In this document: positions 10,701 through 20,377 of the stretch, one piece after another | Layout: each line of letters begins with the position of its first letter | Position numbering within the stretch: the stretch's first letter is position 1 | Source: Carex sylvatica | Taxonomy: Eukaryota; Streptophyta; Magnoliopsida; Poales; Cyperaceae | Assembly (NCBI GenBank): GCA_964058845.1 | Contig: CAXKVR010000811.1 | Coordinates: 1-26,882, forward strand | DNA length: 26,882 bases | Reading direction: 5' to 3' | Translations under genes and position numbers: made by a program | Notes under the pieces: generated by a model | The model's input: only the letters and a program-made list of their open reading frames with translations | Database searches by the model: none | Told to the model about the DNA's origin: nothing

Positions 10701-10904
10701 ATGTTGCATGTTGTTGAAGAAATTTTTTAAGTAATATTGTTGGGTTAGAATTTAGATGAGTATGTTTGTCATCAAGTTATTGTCCTTTTTAAGTTGGCGA
10801 ATGTATTAGGTTTGGTGTTTACGTCAAAAATTCCTTTTTTGATAGGTCAAGTTAATTAGAATTTTTTTGCGGCTCAGATAGTATTAGATACTCTGGATTA
10901 GACG
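7766..10904. other. Long AT-rich intergenic stretch, no gene seen
   Basis: I found no conserved frame, RNA gene or bounded transposon. Minor features are an AT-rich low-complexity block at 9760-9850, two GAGAGAGACA words within 9955-10040, and a GAA microsatellite at 10535-10560. The open frames at 8775-9038 and 10057-10281 have unremarkable AT-driven composition and are not called. Confidence 0.45.
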
Positions 10905-11330
10905 CATCAGTGGCGTAGTTAAGATTTGAATTGGGGTGAACAAAAGTTTTCGGGTTATCAAATTATCAAATCAGTGGACAAAATTAACTTATATACTTGA
11001 ATTATTTTACTCAATTTCACAAAATTCTAAATCAAATTTAAACAGAAATAAAAAAAAAATCATTAACACTCAACAATTTAATCAATTATCAGTCGCAATT
11101 TACAATTTAATTAATTCGATTGAATTACAGTATTGAATTGTCAAAGAACAGAGATAGACAATCTAATTTTTAGAAGTAGGCCAACATATTTATACTATTT
11201 CATACTCGATTTTAAAATTTCAGAGATAGACAATTGTCTACCTCTATTATATGGTGGCTTCGACACTGAATGCATCAGACCGTATTCGGGTAAAAATTTA
11301 TTTAAAAATATTTTTTGTAGTATCTGATCT
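10905..11330. repeat. Probable decayed transposon end (GTGGCGTAG type)
   Basis: CAGTGGCGTAGTTAAGATTT followed by GAATTGGGGTGAAC at 10909-10942 resembles the GTGGCGGAGCCAGGATTTT class of plant element ends, and parallels 1011-1045. CAGAGATAGACAATCTA at about 11151 and CAGAGATAGACAATTGTCTA at about 11221 form a local direct repeat. The far boundary is undefined. The two short plus-strand frames here are AT-biased and not called. Confidence 0.3.
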
Positions 11331-11640
11331 TTATGAGGTTAGTTAGAGTCAATTTAATAAAAAACAATCGGGTTATTAAAATATAAGGGAGTGTAAATTT
11401 AAAAGTCATGCAAATTTATATTAAACAATTCGAACATGATGAAGTGAGGTACCATATTTAATCCGAATTTATAAAATATTTGTAGTGGTCGTGCTCAGTT
11501 CCCCATATTTTAGCAGTTAATGTAGATTATTGGACTTAATTTGTTTGAACCCGATAAGTTTATGAAAACAAAATCTTATTCATATGCATCTTACTGAATA
11601 CGGTACGGATCGAGTAAACGAATAAAAGAACACCATTGAC
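11331..11640. other. Intergenic DNA, nothing recognised
   Basis: No gene or bounded repeat is seen, apart from the left copy of the hAT target duplication at 11633-11640. Confidence 0.4.
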
Positions 11641-12441
11641 TAGTGTATTACAAACGGTCTGGTCCAATTCGGATCCGGCCGGTCCACGATTCCACACGGT
11701 CCACGGTTCCGACGGTTTACGGGTCTACATGGGGTGGGTCTGACAGGTCCAATTTGAAATGATTGGCCTAAATCCGTGCTAAAATTATAGTCCAGATTCA
11801 CATGGTCCAGTCCGGTTCGATCTATAAAAAAAAAATTTTATAAAAAAAGGTTAAATTGTAAAAAGAAAAAAATTAAGTGGCTACATATATCGGAATGCAA
11901 TGGATATTCACACGGTTTAATGCTTAACAGCTCAATTTCAAAAAAATTTGAGACCGCATCTCAATTCTCATAATTTTCAAAATTCATCCTGTTCACATGG
12001 TTTTCTGGCCAATCTACCACGGGTTCACACGGTTTACAGCAGGTCTGCACGGTTTTGCCTCGGTTTTGGGTGGGTCTAGCACCGGTTCACACGGTTTTGG
12101 CTCGGTTCCTACAGTTTTGATCCGGGTCTACACAGTTTTGGTCCAGTTCACACGGTTTTGGTCCAGTTTACACGGTTTTGGTCCGGTTTATACGGTTTTT
12201 GGTCCGGATTGCTACGGTTTTCGCCGGTTTTCGCTGGTCTGATTCGGTTTTATCACAATATGGGTTGCCACGGTCCACGGGTCAAGAACTGTCCGGTCTA
12301 GTCCGGATCTAGTTGAAAAAAGCTAATCAAAAACTGTGCTAGACCCGTATTTAGCAACTGTCCGGTCCACCACGGATTTGAACCTCGGTCCACTGTTCGT
12401 CCGATCTAGTCCTGAATCATCTGGTTTTTTTTAATACACTA
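11641..12441. mobile_element. Complete non-autonomous hAT element, 801 bp
   Basis: The termini are TAGTGTATTA (11641) and TAATACACTA (ending 12441), exact 10-bp inverted repeats. They are flanked by a perfect 8-bp duplication, CCATTGAC (11633-11640 and 12442-12449). The interior is dominated by GGTCCGGT/GGTCCACGG words near the ends and a CACGGTTTTGGTCCGGTT minisatellite at about 12025-12250. The 81-residue frame at 11997-12242 (repeated HGF, YTV and VLVQF motifs) is a translation of that minisatellite and not a gene. There is no transposase. Confidence 0.88.
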
Positions 12442-12449
12442 CCATTGAC

Positions 12450-12927
12450 ACCCCTAGTTTATAAGTTTAAACATTTAACACAAAAACCCGATCATTTAAT
12501 CGGAGGCGGATTCACATTAAATAACGAGAGAAAAATCGGAAATTTAGATCTTGAAACTTTGGTCATTGAAATTATTAATTACTTTCACTTGATCTCTTTT
12601 TAATTATCGAAATTATTGTTGGTACTTCACCTACTACTTTAAAAAAGAAAAGGAATTGTAAAATTACGGCCGGAGTTTCTAAACCGAGCCAATAATGTTT
12701 GCCAAACACCGACAGGAGAGCCTCAGATTCCACTTTTACCAAATTTCAAAAGTTCAAATTTTAATTCACATATAATAATACAGCGTTCTTTTTGTCTCCA
12801 AGCACAAAATTGCCCCGGTAGGTGCGTGCTCTGAACCATCCAAGCAAGATGCTAAAGGAAAGTGGAGAATTTTATAAGACTACACAATATTAGATTGGAA
12901 ATCTCGTAAATAACGTTATGCAGTATG
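12450..12927. other. Intergenic DNA, nothing recognised
   Basis: No gene is seen. The 10-bp target duplication of the next MITE, ATGCAGTATG, ends this stretch (12918-12927). Confidence 0.4.
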
Positions 12928-13138
12928 GAATTCGTATCCTCTGATTTAAATCAAAAGGAAATCTTTAATGCATTTTGAACGGCCATTTTTATTAATACCC
13001 CTTAAAAAAAACTAAATTTTAACAATGCTCCTGCAATTAATTTTTTTTTATTACTACCCGACCGCCAGACCCACGGGCGGCCCATTTATTGAAGGAAACC
13101 GCCAGGGCCCAAGGCGGTCCACTACCCCAAGCAAACCG

Positions 13139-13150
13139 CCCCCCCCCCCC
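13139..13150. repeat. Poly-C run in left MULE inverted repeat
   Basis: This is a 12-C run. The mirror position in the right inverted repeat (15993-16004) is a 12-G run. Confidence 0.8.
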
Positions 13151-13472
13151 TGGCGGTCCGCTATAAGTATATTTTCTCTCCTCTGCCTCATTCTCTCTCT
13201 TCTCTGCCTCATTCCTCATTCCGAACCAAAAAGAATTCGCGCCCGTCTCCTATAACGACAGGTATTATTTTATAAATTTTTTTTAATTATTACTAATTAG
13301 TCAATTACTGTAGTATTAATTAGCATTACTGTAGCATTACCGTAGCATTACTGTAGCAACACGTAATTTTTTTTTAAATTAGCCATTTATTATTGTGCTC
13401 GTTATAATTACTGAACAATTATTATAATACTTATAAAATTATTTTTTTTAAATGTAGTTTGTTAAGTAAAAG

Positions 13473-13730
13473 ATGTTAGTTGCACTGTATATGGGCGGCA
13501 AGCTACAAAAGGGTGTAGATGGCGTGTATTACACGAAAGACGCGGCATTTGGCTTCGAGGTTAATGAAAATACCACATTTCAGGAACTTAAGCAGATAAT
13601 ATACGAAAAGACTGCTGTAAACCCCAACAGGTATGAAATAGAATTGGCTACACGGATTGACAACTCACAAAGGGGTGGGGCGGGGGGTAGACCTTACTTT
13701 GTGAGATTTCCAATAACAGAAATACAGTAA
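13473..13730 (+). pseudogene. MuDR-type transposase N-terminal fragment, 85 codons
   Basis: The frame begins MLVALYMGGKLQKGVDGVYY and continues with an FEVNENTTFQELKQIIYEK stretch and a YEIELATRID segment. This is the pattern of the short PB1-like N-terminal domain of plant MuDR/MULE transposases (hydrophobic start, GG, F..L...I.EK, then R..I). The catalytic DDE core, SWIM zinc finger and the rest are missing. After a glycine-rich stretch (RGGAGGR) the frame stops at 13728-13730, almost touching the 3' end of the opposing PMD remnant. A leader exon ending in ACGACAG before GTATTATTTT (donor at 13262), joined to an AAATGTAG acceptor just before the ATG, is plausible. It cannot be an active transposase. 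Confidence 0.65.
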
Positions 13731-14523
13731 CCAGAAAACCGTAAGTCATCCTCATCCTTCTTCTTCTTCTTCAATTTCTTCTGCAGATTTTTCAGATGAC
13801 ACCCCAACAACTCCGGTATCATCATCTGCAGGTCTGGATGGTCTGAGATGCCACCTATGGGGACACCATCGATAGGTAAACCCCATAGGGCGCTCACATC
13901 AGCAAGTGTGACTGTCATCTCCCCAACCGGAAGATGAAATGTATGGGTCTCAGGTCGCCATCTCTCGGCTAGACCATGCATAAGAGATACATCGATCTTA
14001 CTCTGCGGCATGGTGGCAATCTAATACAACCCAAGATTAATGAGGCATCGCTGCATCAGTGGATGTGCAACGAACGGAATCTCTGACCTGCGATGCCTCA
14101 CCGTAAGCATGACATCGTCCTGTATTTATTATCAATTTGTGAGACTCAAATCGTGTCATTTTTTAGTACTATTTAACATTACGTATAAAAATCACGTACC
14201 TCAATAGATGCCAACGAGACACGGTGCTTAACATGATGAGTCCATAGAAGAGGACTGAAAGTGTCAGGATCATGCCAACCATCTCTACGCCCAGTCTGAG
14301 ATGACGGACCCGCTCCAGTCGGATCCTCAAATTCCGCTCCAGCCATATCCTCATATAACTGCTCCGCTCCACCCGAGGACGGACCCGCTCCAGTCGGATC
14401 CACTGAGGATGGACCCGCTCCAGTCGGATCCACTGAGGACGGACCCGCTCCAGGCAGATCCATAGCATCTGGACCCGCTACAGTCGCTTGTGGGTCTCTC
14501 CACCGTCTAGAAGATCTACGCAT
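13731..14523 (-). pseudogene. Plant mobile domain (PMD, MAIN-like) gene, two exons, broken
   Basis: Exon 1 (14523-14200) encodes MRRSSRRWRDP, then several DPTGAGPSS repeats, then WTHHVKHRVSLASIE. It ends at a GTACGTGAT donor. Exon 2 starts at 14119 after a TACAG acceptor, keeps the frame, and reads DDVMLTVRHRRSEIPFVAHP then QRCLINLGLY-stop-IATMPQ. It continues with ERWRPETHTFHLPVGEMTVT and a DVSALWGLPIDGVPIGGI segment. ERWRPETHTFHLPxGEMTVTLxDVxxLxGLPxDGxPxxG is the signature of the PMD found in MAIN/MAIL proteins and in many MULEs. A TAG at 14021-14023 interrupts the domain. Only its N-terminal part is present before a lysine-rich tail, so the rest is deleted. The PMD here is transposon cargo. 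The exact 3' limit is uncertain. Confidence 0.75.
14300..14475 (-). repeat. 30-bp coding minisatellite in PMD exon 1
   Basis: GGACCCGCTCCAGTCGGATC recurs at about 14309, 14384 and 14411, with a variant at about 14441. The last three are spaced 27-30 bp apart. On the minus strand it encodes repeated DPTGAGPSS(V) units of a presumably disordered N-terminal region. Confidence 0.7.
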
Positions 14524-15424
14524 ACTACATTTAAAAAAAATATATAATCAATCACAATAATTAAAAAATAGTAACTACACATATTTTTATTATTACAACA
14601 ACAATTCATCTCACCATATTTGTAAAATATATATCTAACCAATAACCGAAATACATGAATTTTAATCGAATTTTAATTATAACAAATTACCAAATAACTA
14701 CATGTGCTCGCAATTTATCAAATAAATTTCAAAATAATCATTTCTTTTATTCAAATTTATGTTTGAAAATATTATTAAGTTTTATACATTTTGCAACTAG
14801 TATTTCTATGAAATTTCAATTAAAAAATACGTATCATACAACTTTTTACATCCTGTCACAAAGAGGTCCCTAGGCAGGGACTGTTTTATAAACAAATTAA
14901 TTTTTCTAAGCAAATTAATTATATTTACTACTAAATTTTATTCACCATTAACCATTAAATTTTATAAAAATAAAAAAATTTATTTACTATTAAATTTTAT
15001 AAAAATATGAAATTTGCAAGAAAAACAAAAAACTGCAATTCACTTAATAACGAATAGGCAATTTTTAAACTAATTTTGATATACTTTAAAATAATTTATT
15101 TTTACTTAAAATTAATTTCTATTAATATATATATACATGTCTTTCGTCAATTAACGTCAAAAACCTCTCAACCCTAAATTTTGTAAACCATAAACTCTAA
15201 CTTTATATTTCTAAACAAATCAAATAATTCAACCATAATAACCCCAAATTGAATCATAAACCCTAAATTCAAAGAAGGGAATCATAAACTATACATTTTT
15301 AAGCAATTCACAATTCATAACCATAAACCCTAAATTGAACTATATCACATTCAAAAAAATTAAGCAATTCTACCATAATTATTTTTTTATTAATAATCCC
15401 CAATCCAAACAATTCAATAAAGCA
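14524..15424. other. AT-rich interior of the MULE, no gene
   Basis: This lies between the PMD start and the minisatellite and would act as the promoter side of the PMD gene. TATATATATAC at 15126-15135 and several CCATAAACCCTAAATT-like words (15180-15340) are seen. I see no coding sequence; the 72-residue frame at 14655-14873 is AT-biased. Confidence 0.4.
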
Positions 15425-15712
15425 CCCAATTCGACCAATTCGACCAATTCAACCAATTCAACCAATTCAACTAATTGGAGCAATTCAACCAATTCAACTA
15501 AATCTAATTCAACCATTATCGAGTCACAATTCAACCAATTCACCAATTCAACTAATTCAACCAATTCAACCAATTCAACCAATTCAACCAATTCAACTAA
15601 TAATTCAACTAATTGAAGCAATTCAACAAATTCGGAACAACTCTAATTCAACCATTATCGAGTCACAATTCAACCAATTCACCAATTCAACTAATTCAAC
15701 CATTATCGATTC
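15425..15712. repeat. 9-bp minisatellite (CAATTCAAC) with a duplicated 139-bp-spaced block
   Basis: CAATTCAAC-type 9-mers repeat many times, giving open frames on both strands: a plus-strand Asn-Ser-Thr repeat and a minus-strand Val-Glu-Leu repeat. Neither is a real gene. A larger block containing TTCAACCATTATCGAGTCAC occurs at about 15508 and again at about 15647, so the array grew by a second-level duplication. It lies inside the MULE near its right inverted repeat. Confidence 0.75.
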
Positions 15713-15717
15713 ACTAA

Positions 15718-15743
15718 TCTTAACCCTAACCCTAACCCTAAAT
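15718..15743. repeat. Short telomere-like CCCTAA tract
   Basis: CTTAACCCTAACCCTAACCC runs into CTAAAT, giving three contiguous 6-bp CCCTAA units. It is far too short to be telomeric. Telobox-like words are common in plant promoters, and this one sits just upstream of the GC-rich right end of the MULE. Confidence 0.5.
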
Positions 15744-16003
15744 TTAACTAATCAAATCGAAAAAACTTACATTCAAGAGCGGGAAAGGAGCGGAGCAATC
15801 ACGGCGGCAGCGGCAGGGGCGGAGACAGGAGCGGCGACGCAAATCTTTTGTTCTTTTTTCTTCTTTTTTCTCTTTTTTTGGTTTGGTTCGGAGCAGGGGC
15901 AGAGGGGGGGCGGGATTAGGGCAGAGGCAGAGAGGAGAGGAGTGGGTGGGAGGGAGGGCTGTTGGGGAATATTAATGCATAGCGGACCGCCAGGGGGGGG
16001 GGG

Positions 16004-16066
16004 GCGGTTTGCTTGGGGTAGTGGACCGCCCAGGGGTGGGGCGGTTTGCTTGGGGTAGTGGACCGC
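16004..16066. repeat. 37-bp tandem duplication in right MULE inverted repeat
   Basis: GCGGTTTGCTTGGGGTAGTG followed by GACCGCC is present at 16004 and again at 16041. The left inverted repeat has only one copy, so the duplication arose after the ends diverged. Confidence 0.7.
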
Positions 16067-16382
16067 CTTGAGCCCTGGCGATTTCCTTCAATAAATGGGC
16101 CGCCCGTGGGCCTGGCGGTCGGGGTAGTAATAAAAAAAAATTAATTGCAGGGGCATTGTTAAAATTTAGTTTTTTTTAAGGGGTATTAATAAAAATGGCC
16201 GCATTTTGACCATTCGATATATTTCAAAATTCATACAAACTAGATTTGTATTAATATTGAAGGGCCTCCTATGTTATAGGCAGGAACTAGATTGACACCG
16301 TTTAAAATCAGACAGCTAAAATTCATTAATTCAAAAAATTTCTTTTTGAGTTAATGCAGAGGATACACATTCATGCAATATG

Positions 16383-17086
16383 CAGTATGCGGTATGTACT
16401 CGTCGGATGGACATAGTATCGTTTAATTAAAAATAATTGGTCATAATTAAAAATAATTAGTTAATTAATCAGAAAAATTCATCACAGTTTAATTAATCTC
16501 TGCCAATAACTAATAACTAATCAGCTAATTAATCAACCTAAAGAGCCGATTTTTTACTATACTGAAATTTGGAATAGACAAAGAACAGCAGATATCAGCC
16601 CAACAGGCAACACGGAATGGAGCTCCATACCACATGCAATAGCAATATAAAGAGCCCATTAATAAAACATAATTTATTGTGTCTACAGTGTTGAGCTCCG
16701 CTCCAATATTGAGCCTCTTTAAATCATCTATTAAGCCCAATAAAAAAGATCACTCGTATCTGCATACTGGATTGTTATTTTGCTTTCCCTAATTAATAAG
16801 GGGTGTTCAAAATACTAATGAGAAAAAGAATCAATTAAATTGCTGTTAAACAATGAAAATATCAAAGAGTTCTGATTAGAAACAAGACGCGAGAACAAAT
16901 AACAAGATCTATATACTTATTACAATGCTTAATTTTCATATCGCAACCTATTCTTAGAGCACAGTGCATGGCCTAATTAATGAATTCCAGGGCTCCTGTC
17001 AACAAAGTAGAACAAAATGAACAGATGCTCATGAAAGCGCTTCTTATTTAGAATCACTCTCAACATGTAGTAATTTGATGCATATC
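16383..17086. other. Intergenic DNA, includes 3' flank of the JGB-like gene
   Basis: I see no conserved frame. The 3' untranslated region of the WD40 gene on the minus strand would occupy the right part. AATAAG-like words are seen near 17043, but I cannot fix a poly(A) site. The 71-residue frame at 16525-16740 is not called. Confidence 0.4.
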
Positions 17087-18490
17087 TCATCTCATATACA
17101 TGGCTCCCTGGTCCACTGGCACGTGCTGTGGCCCACGTAATAGGGCATCTGGTGGATCTTCTGACACGCGCCACACCTTCACCGACTTGTCGAGACTGCC
17201 GCTGTACACGATCCACCTACTTGTGTTGGCACCTGCTTTCAACCCGCCCTCGTCGTCTTGGTCAGGCACAATAGCGAGGCACTTGACGGGACCTGTATGG
17301 CCAGTGAGCACAGAGAGGCATGAGTGGAACCCACCCTCTCTGCGCCACACATATATGGTCTTGTCTGCTGATCCACTGATCACTAGAGCTCCGGCAGCAA
17401 CAAGGCAGAGTATGGCCATCTTATGTCCCTGCAAGGTCCCACCAAAGGCATGGTGATGCTCTCCCTCCCAGAAGTTGATCAACCCATCTGATGAACCGCA
17501 ATACACAATAGGTGCCGTTGGACTCACAGCTAATGCTGTCACGGCAGATTCCTGTTTCAACAATGTCTGCACAGGAGCATGCTTTATGCCTTTGCCCTGG
17601 AGTTCTCTCTTCCATACCTTAACCGTGCCATCTGCCGAACCAGTGAACACCAGGGAGTTGAATGCAGCAACCACAGCATTGACTGCATCGTCATGAGCCA
17701 CAACAGACTCGAGGCATTTCGAGTCAGAAATGCGCCAGACCTTGAAGGTCTTGTCCCATGACCCTGAGTAGAGGAGGGACCCATCTTCGGTGGGACCAAG
17801 GCAAGAGATGGCATCACAGTGCTTGATCCAGAGAGAATTCTTGTGGCGTTTCACCTCTACATAGTTTGATGGATTGAGAGAGCTACGCAAAACATCCCTG
17901 AGACGAGGAAGGCTTCCGATACGCTTGTGCACTTGTGGATTTTTTACAGATGCCTTCCAAACCCTGATCTTGCCATCCTGGTGTCCGGTGAAAATGCGCT
18001 CGCCCGCAATTACAATGGACTTGACAAGGCCACTGCTGGACTTGAACCCGGCCAAATCCTGCTGCTTCTTCCACACCCTGATATTCTTACTATCGGAGCC
18101 CGTGTAGAGAAGGTCACCCACAGCAGCCAATGAATAAATGTGGCCTTCCTCTCGTACCAGTGACCCAATGAGAGTGGTACCACCAGCGCAAGGACTGCCA
18201 TTGGCAAAGCTTTCGCCGTTGGAGTCGTCGTGATAAGCCCAGGGTGAGGCGGTTGTCTGGTTCCAAGGGGACATGGCATAAGGGGAGCATTCACCACTGA
18301 TACTGCTGGTGTACTCAGAGCTATAGCCAGGTGCATTGGACGAGCTGCTGTGACGGTTCATGAAGTCAGGATCCTCTGCCATGGAATGAGGAGCGGATTG
18401 ATACATGGGGTCGGAATGCGGCATCGGTGGGTACTTGCCTTGCTGTGGCATCCGATGGCTGCTGCTCCCGTTGCTCGTATCTGCATACAT
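17087..18490 (-). CDS. JGB-like: JINGUBANG-like seven-blade WD40 repeat protein
   Basis: This is an intronless frame of 467 residues. Residues 1-105 are Ser/Pro/Gly/Tyr-rich and probably disordered. From about residue 106 there are seven WD40 blades, whose closing strands read IRVW (137-140), IRVW (175-178), FKVW (249-252), VKVW (290-293), INFW (338-341), IYVW (379-382) and VKVW (437-440). Most carry the GS.D or GH.D turn before that strand. Between blades 2 and 3 is a conserved insert, [20 protein letters not shown], followed by [19 protein letters not shown], which is characteristic of the plant JGB family. Arabidopsis JINGUBANG restrains pollen germination through jasmonate synthesis and binds TCP4; several paralogues exist, so orthology is not settled. 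The ATG at 18490 starts the only long frame and fits the family's usual length. It acts as a scaffold and has no enzymatic motif. Confidence 0.9.
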   Translation of the reverse strand: MYADTSNGSSSHRMPQQGKYPPMPHSDPMYQSAPHSMAEDPDFMNRHSSSSNAPGYSSEYTSSISGECSPYAMSPWNQTTASPWAYHDDSNGESFANGSPCAGGTTLIGSLVREEGHIYSLAAVGDLLYTGSDSKNIRVWKKQQDLAGFKSSSGLVKSIVIAGERIFTGHQDGKIRVWKASVKNPQVHKRIGSLPRLRDVLRSSLNPSNYVEVKRHKNSLWIKHCDAISCLGPTEDGSLLYSGSWDKTFKVWRISDSKCLESVVAHDDAVNAVVAAFNSLVFTGSADGTVKVWKRELQGKGIKHAPVQTLLKQESAVTALAVSPTAPIVYCGSSDGLINFWEGEHHHAFGGTLQGHKMAILCLVAAGALVISGSADKTIYVWRREGGFHSCLSVLTGHTGPVKCLAIVPDQDDEGGLKAGANTSRWIVYSGSLDKSVKVWRVSEDPPDALLRGPQHVPVDQGAMYMR

Positions 18491-19189
18491 GTTGCAATAT
18501 CTCGCACCTCTTATTTTTGTCGTTCGGAAGGTCGAATAGTTAGATCAATATCCCATGCAAACAATGTTGGATAATTTGTGTGAGAAATTCACGAGTTGAG
18601 AAAAAAAATTATTGAGAGAGACAAATGATAGCTAGGCACGTAATGGGGGGGTTATTGAGGGGGGGTGGAACCGTCGAGAGACGACATGTCTGTTGTGTTG
18701 ATGCCCCGTTCTTTGAGCGCTTCCGTCCATTCAACTCAACTGTCACTGCCAACCCATAATTTGCTTTTTTTATACTCTAAATCGAGTGGTTGGTTTTCTT
18801 TTTTGTCAATTCCTTATTATCTGACGTGCCTATCACTGATTATAGCCCAAGTTTTAAGGTTGTTTTTCCCTCCAACAAAATACCTTCGCTGTTTTTTTTT
18901 TTTTTTTTTAAATTTTTTGTTTCTCTTTTTAAATTGTTTTGCCATATGTAATGTAGTTCCCTTTTCGCCTATCAGAAGACGTGCATATCAGTGATAAGAA
19001 ATGACTTTTTTCTCCATCAATTAAACTAACAGGCTCATTTATTTTTACGCTCTAATTTAACTTAGGTTTCCCTCTTTTAGTACCATTTGTCCATTTGTAC
19101 ACAAAAAAATTAATATAAATTATGACCTAAAAACATCTAAAGACAAACCTGTTTGCCAGTTCCGTCCGTGTCTTTCAAACAAATGAATA
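18491..19189 (-). promoter_or_regulatory. Upstream region of the JGB-like gene with a candidate TATA box
   Basis: On the minus strand TATAAAAAAAGC occurs at 18774-18763, about 270-280 bp before the ATG. That distance is plausible if the 5' untranslated leader is about 250 nt. A long T-run at about 18893-18910 lies further upstream. The assignment rests on sequence match and spacing only. The plus-strand frame at 18665-18994 is low complexity and not called. Confidence 0.3.
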
Positions 19190-19198
19190 TAAAAAAAA

Positions 19199-20377
19199 GG
19201 GAAAATTTCTGGTGTACCCATCAAAACTTTTAAAATAGCCAATGTCCCCATCAAAACATCTTAATATTCAATATACTCATAAAAATTTAATGTTCTTTCT
19301 CTTATGCTCTTTTATTAACTAAATCTGTTATTTAATTATTTTAAAATTTGAATTGACAGATATAACCTTCCTCCAAAATGTTTAAAAGTTGAACAGCGCC
19401 ATTATTCGTAACGATTGACCGCTATATAAGATGGAAGAATTGCTTCAATTCTTCGAGACAAAGGACAAAAGAAATTGCTTCAATCCTTAATAAGCGGAGG
19501 CCTAATTGAAGAACTCCTTCAATTCTTCAGGACAGACAAAAGAACAGTTTCTCTACATTTATCTAGAAAGACTTTCGATGAAAAAAAAAATCAATATTAT
19601 AACCATATCAGACAGAAACGTGATTTCTGACTAATCAAGAAAGTATGCACCACTAATTTCTCAATAATTGGGGATCGCATATTCATGGTCCATGAACTGT
19701 GCCACTGCGGTGAATACCAAATATGTCATGAAAATCCTTAAACTAAGTAAAATTACAATTTAATCTAAATATTGGATTTAATTATTAAATCATCTTTGAA
19801 TTAATTTTTAAATATTAGAACCAATTAAAAATTTGTTGGAGTATCAATCATTACTCACCAGCAACTGCCGATCATATATATAAACCTATGCAAAATATCA
19901 TCCTTTTGAGTGATCATACATGCATAGCCATTCATGAGTGAAAATGATATATATCTCGAAAAGATGATATATATTTTGATGATACGATTGGGAGGCATTG
20001 GTTACTTGCTTCAGTATAATACTCGAATTGAATGAAAATCTTGATGAAACCGTGTGGTATGGTATGCGATATGGCCTTTTGCTATATAAGTACAAGGAGG
20101 AGCAAAGGCGCAGAGGATGATTCTTCTAATATTTTCTCTCAATTCATAACTGGGAAGGAGGGAGGAAGGAAAGAGGTACAAAGGAGGTAGGAACTTAATT
20201 ATAATTTAAGAAAATTTCCAAATCGAACATATGAAGTGGAGGTAGGATACAATACAAGGAGGAGAAACAAAAGCAGAGAGGCGGAGACTGATTTAATTCT
20301 TCTTCTAATATTTTAAGGAATCAGAATCATATATTGGCTATTTTAAAAAATTTGATGGGTACACCAGAAATTTTTCC
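19199..20377. mobile_element. Non-autonomous terminal-inverted-repeat transposon, 1179 bp
   Basis: The left end is GGGAAAATTTCTGGTGTACC, followed by CATCAAAACTTTTAAAATAGCC. The right end read on the minus strand gives GGAAAAATTTCTGGTGTACC, then CATCAAATTTTTTAAAATAGCC. The inverted repeats are therefore about 42 bp with few mismatches. TAAAAAAAA flanks both sides (19190-19198 and 20378-20386), a 9-bp duplication compatible with a MULE-type MITE, though its low complexity weakens the point. The interior has CTTCAATTCTTC words and two related purine-rich blocks (about 20090-20130 and 20255-20315). There is no transposase frame. It separates the JGB-like gene from the SMG1 side. Confidence 0.75.

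Larger units (their letters stand above)
12981..16200. mobile_element. Mutator-like element (MULE) carrying transposase and PMD remnants, 3220 bp
   Basis: The outer ends are GGCCATTTTTATTAATACCC (12981) and its inverse ending at 16200. The terminal inverted repeats run about 200 bp (12981 to about 13175, and about 15983 to 16200) and share the blocks TTAACAATGCTCCTGCAATT, CCCGACCGCCAG, AAGGCGGTCCACTACCCC and AAGCAAACCGCC. The flanks are GCATTTTGAAC (12970-12980) and GCATTTTGACC (16201-16211), an 11-bp duplication with one mismatch. Long inverted repeats with a 9-11 bp duplication identify a MULE. The contents are a truncated transposase start on + and a broken PMD gene on -, facing each other, so this is an internally deleted, non-autonomous copy. 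Confidence 0.88.
12928..16372. mobile_element. MITE of family M1, copy 3, split by a Mutator-like element
   Basis: The left end is GAATTCGTATCCTCTG (12928). The right end on the minus strand is GAATGTGTATCCTCTG (from 16372 inward). The flanks ATGCAGTATG (12918-12927) and ATGCAATATG (16373-16382) are a 10-bp duplication with one mismatch. Only 12928-12980 and about 16212-16372 belong to the MITE, so the pre-insertion element was about 214 bp. The rest is a later 3.2-kb insertion. Confidence 0.72.

Noticed and set aside
11997..12242. 81-codon frame with HGF and YTV repeats
   Set aside because: It is a direct reading of the CACGGTTTTGG minisatellite inside the hAT element.
13025..13255. Overlapping frames in the left MULE inverted repeat
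   Set aside because: They lie in terminal-repeat DNA with a poly-C run and have no conserved content.
15335..15621. Open frames on both strands encoding Asn-Ser-Thr and Val-Glu-Leu repeats
   Set aside because: They are translations of a 9-bp minisatellite, which stays open because its period is a multiple of three.
15718..15743. Interstitial telomere
   Set aside because: Only three hexamers are present, within a transposon near promoter-like sequence.
17100..18574. Several 60-118 codon frames on both strands across the WD40 gene
   Set aside because: They are shadows of the long, well-supported 467-codon frame on the minus strand.
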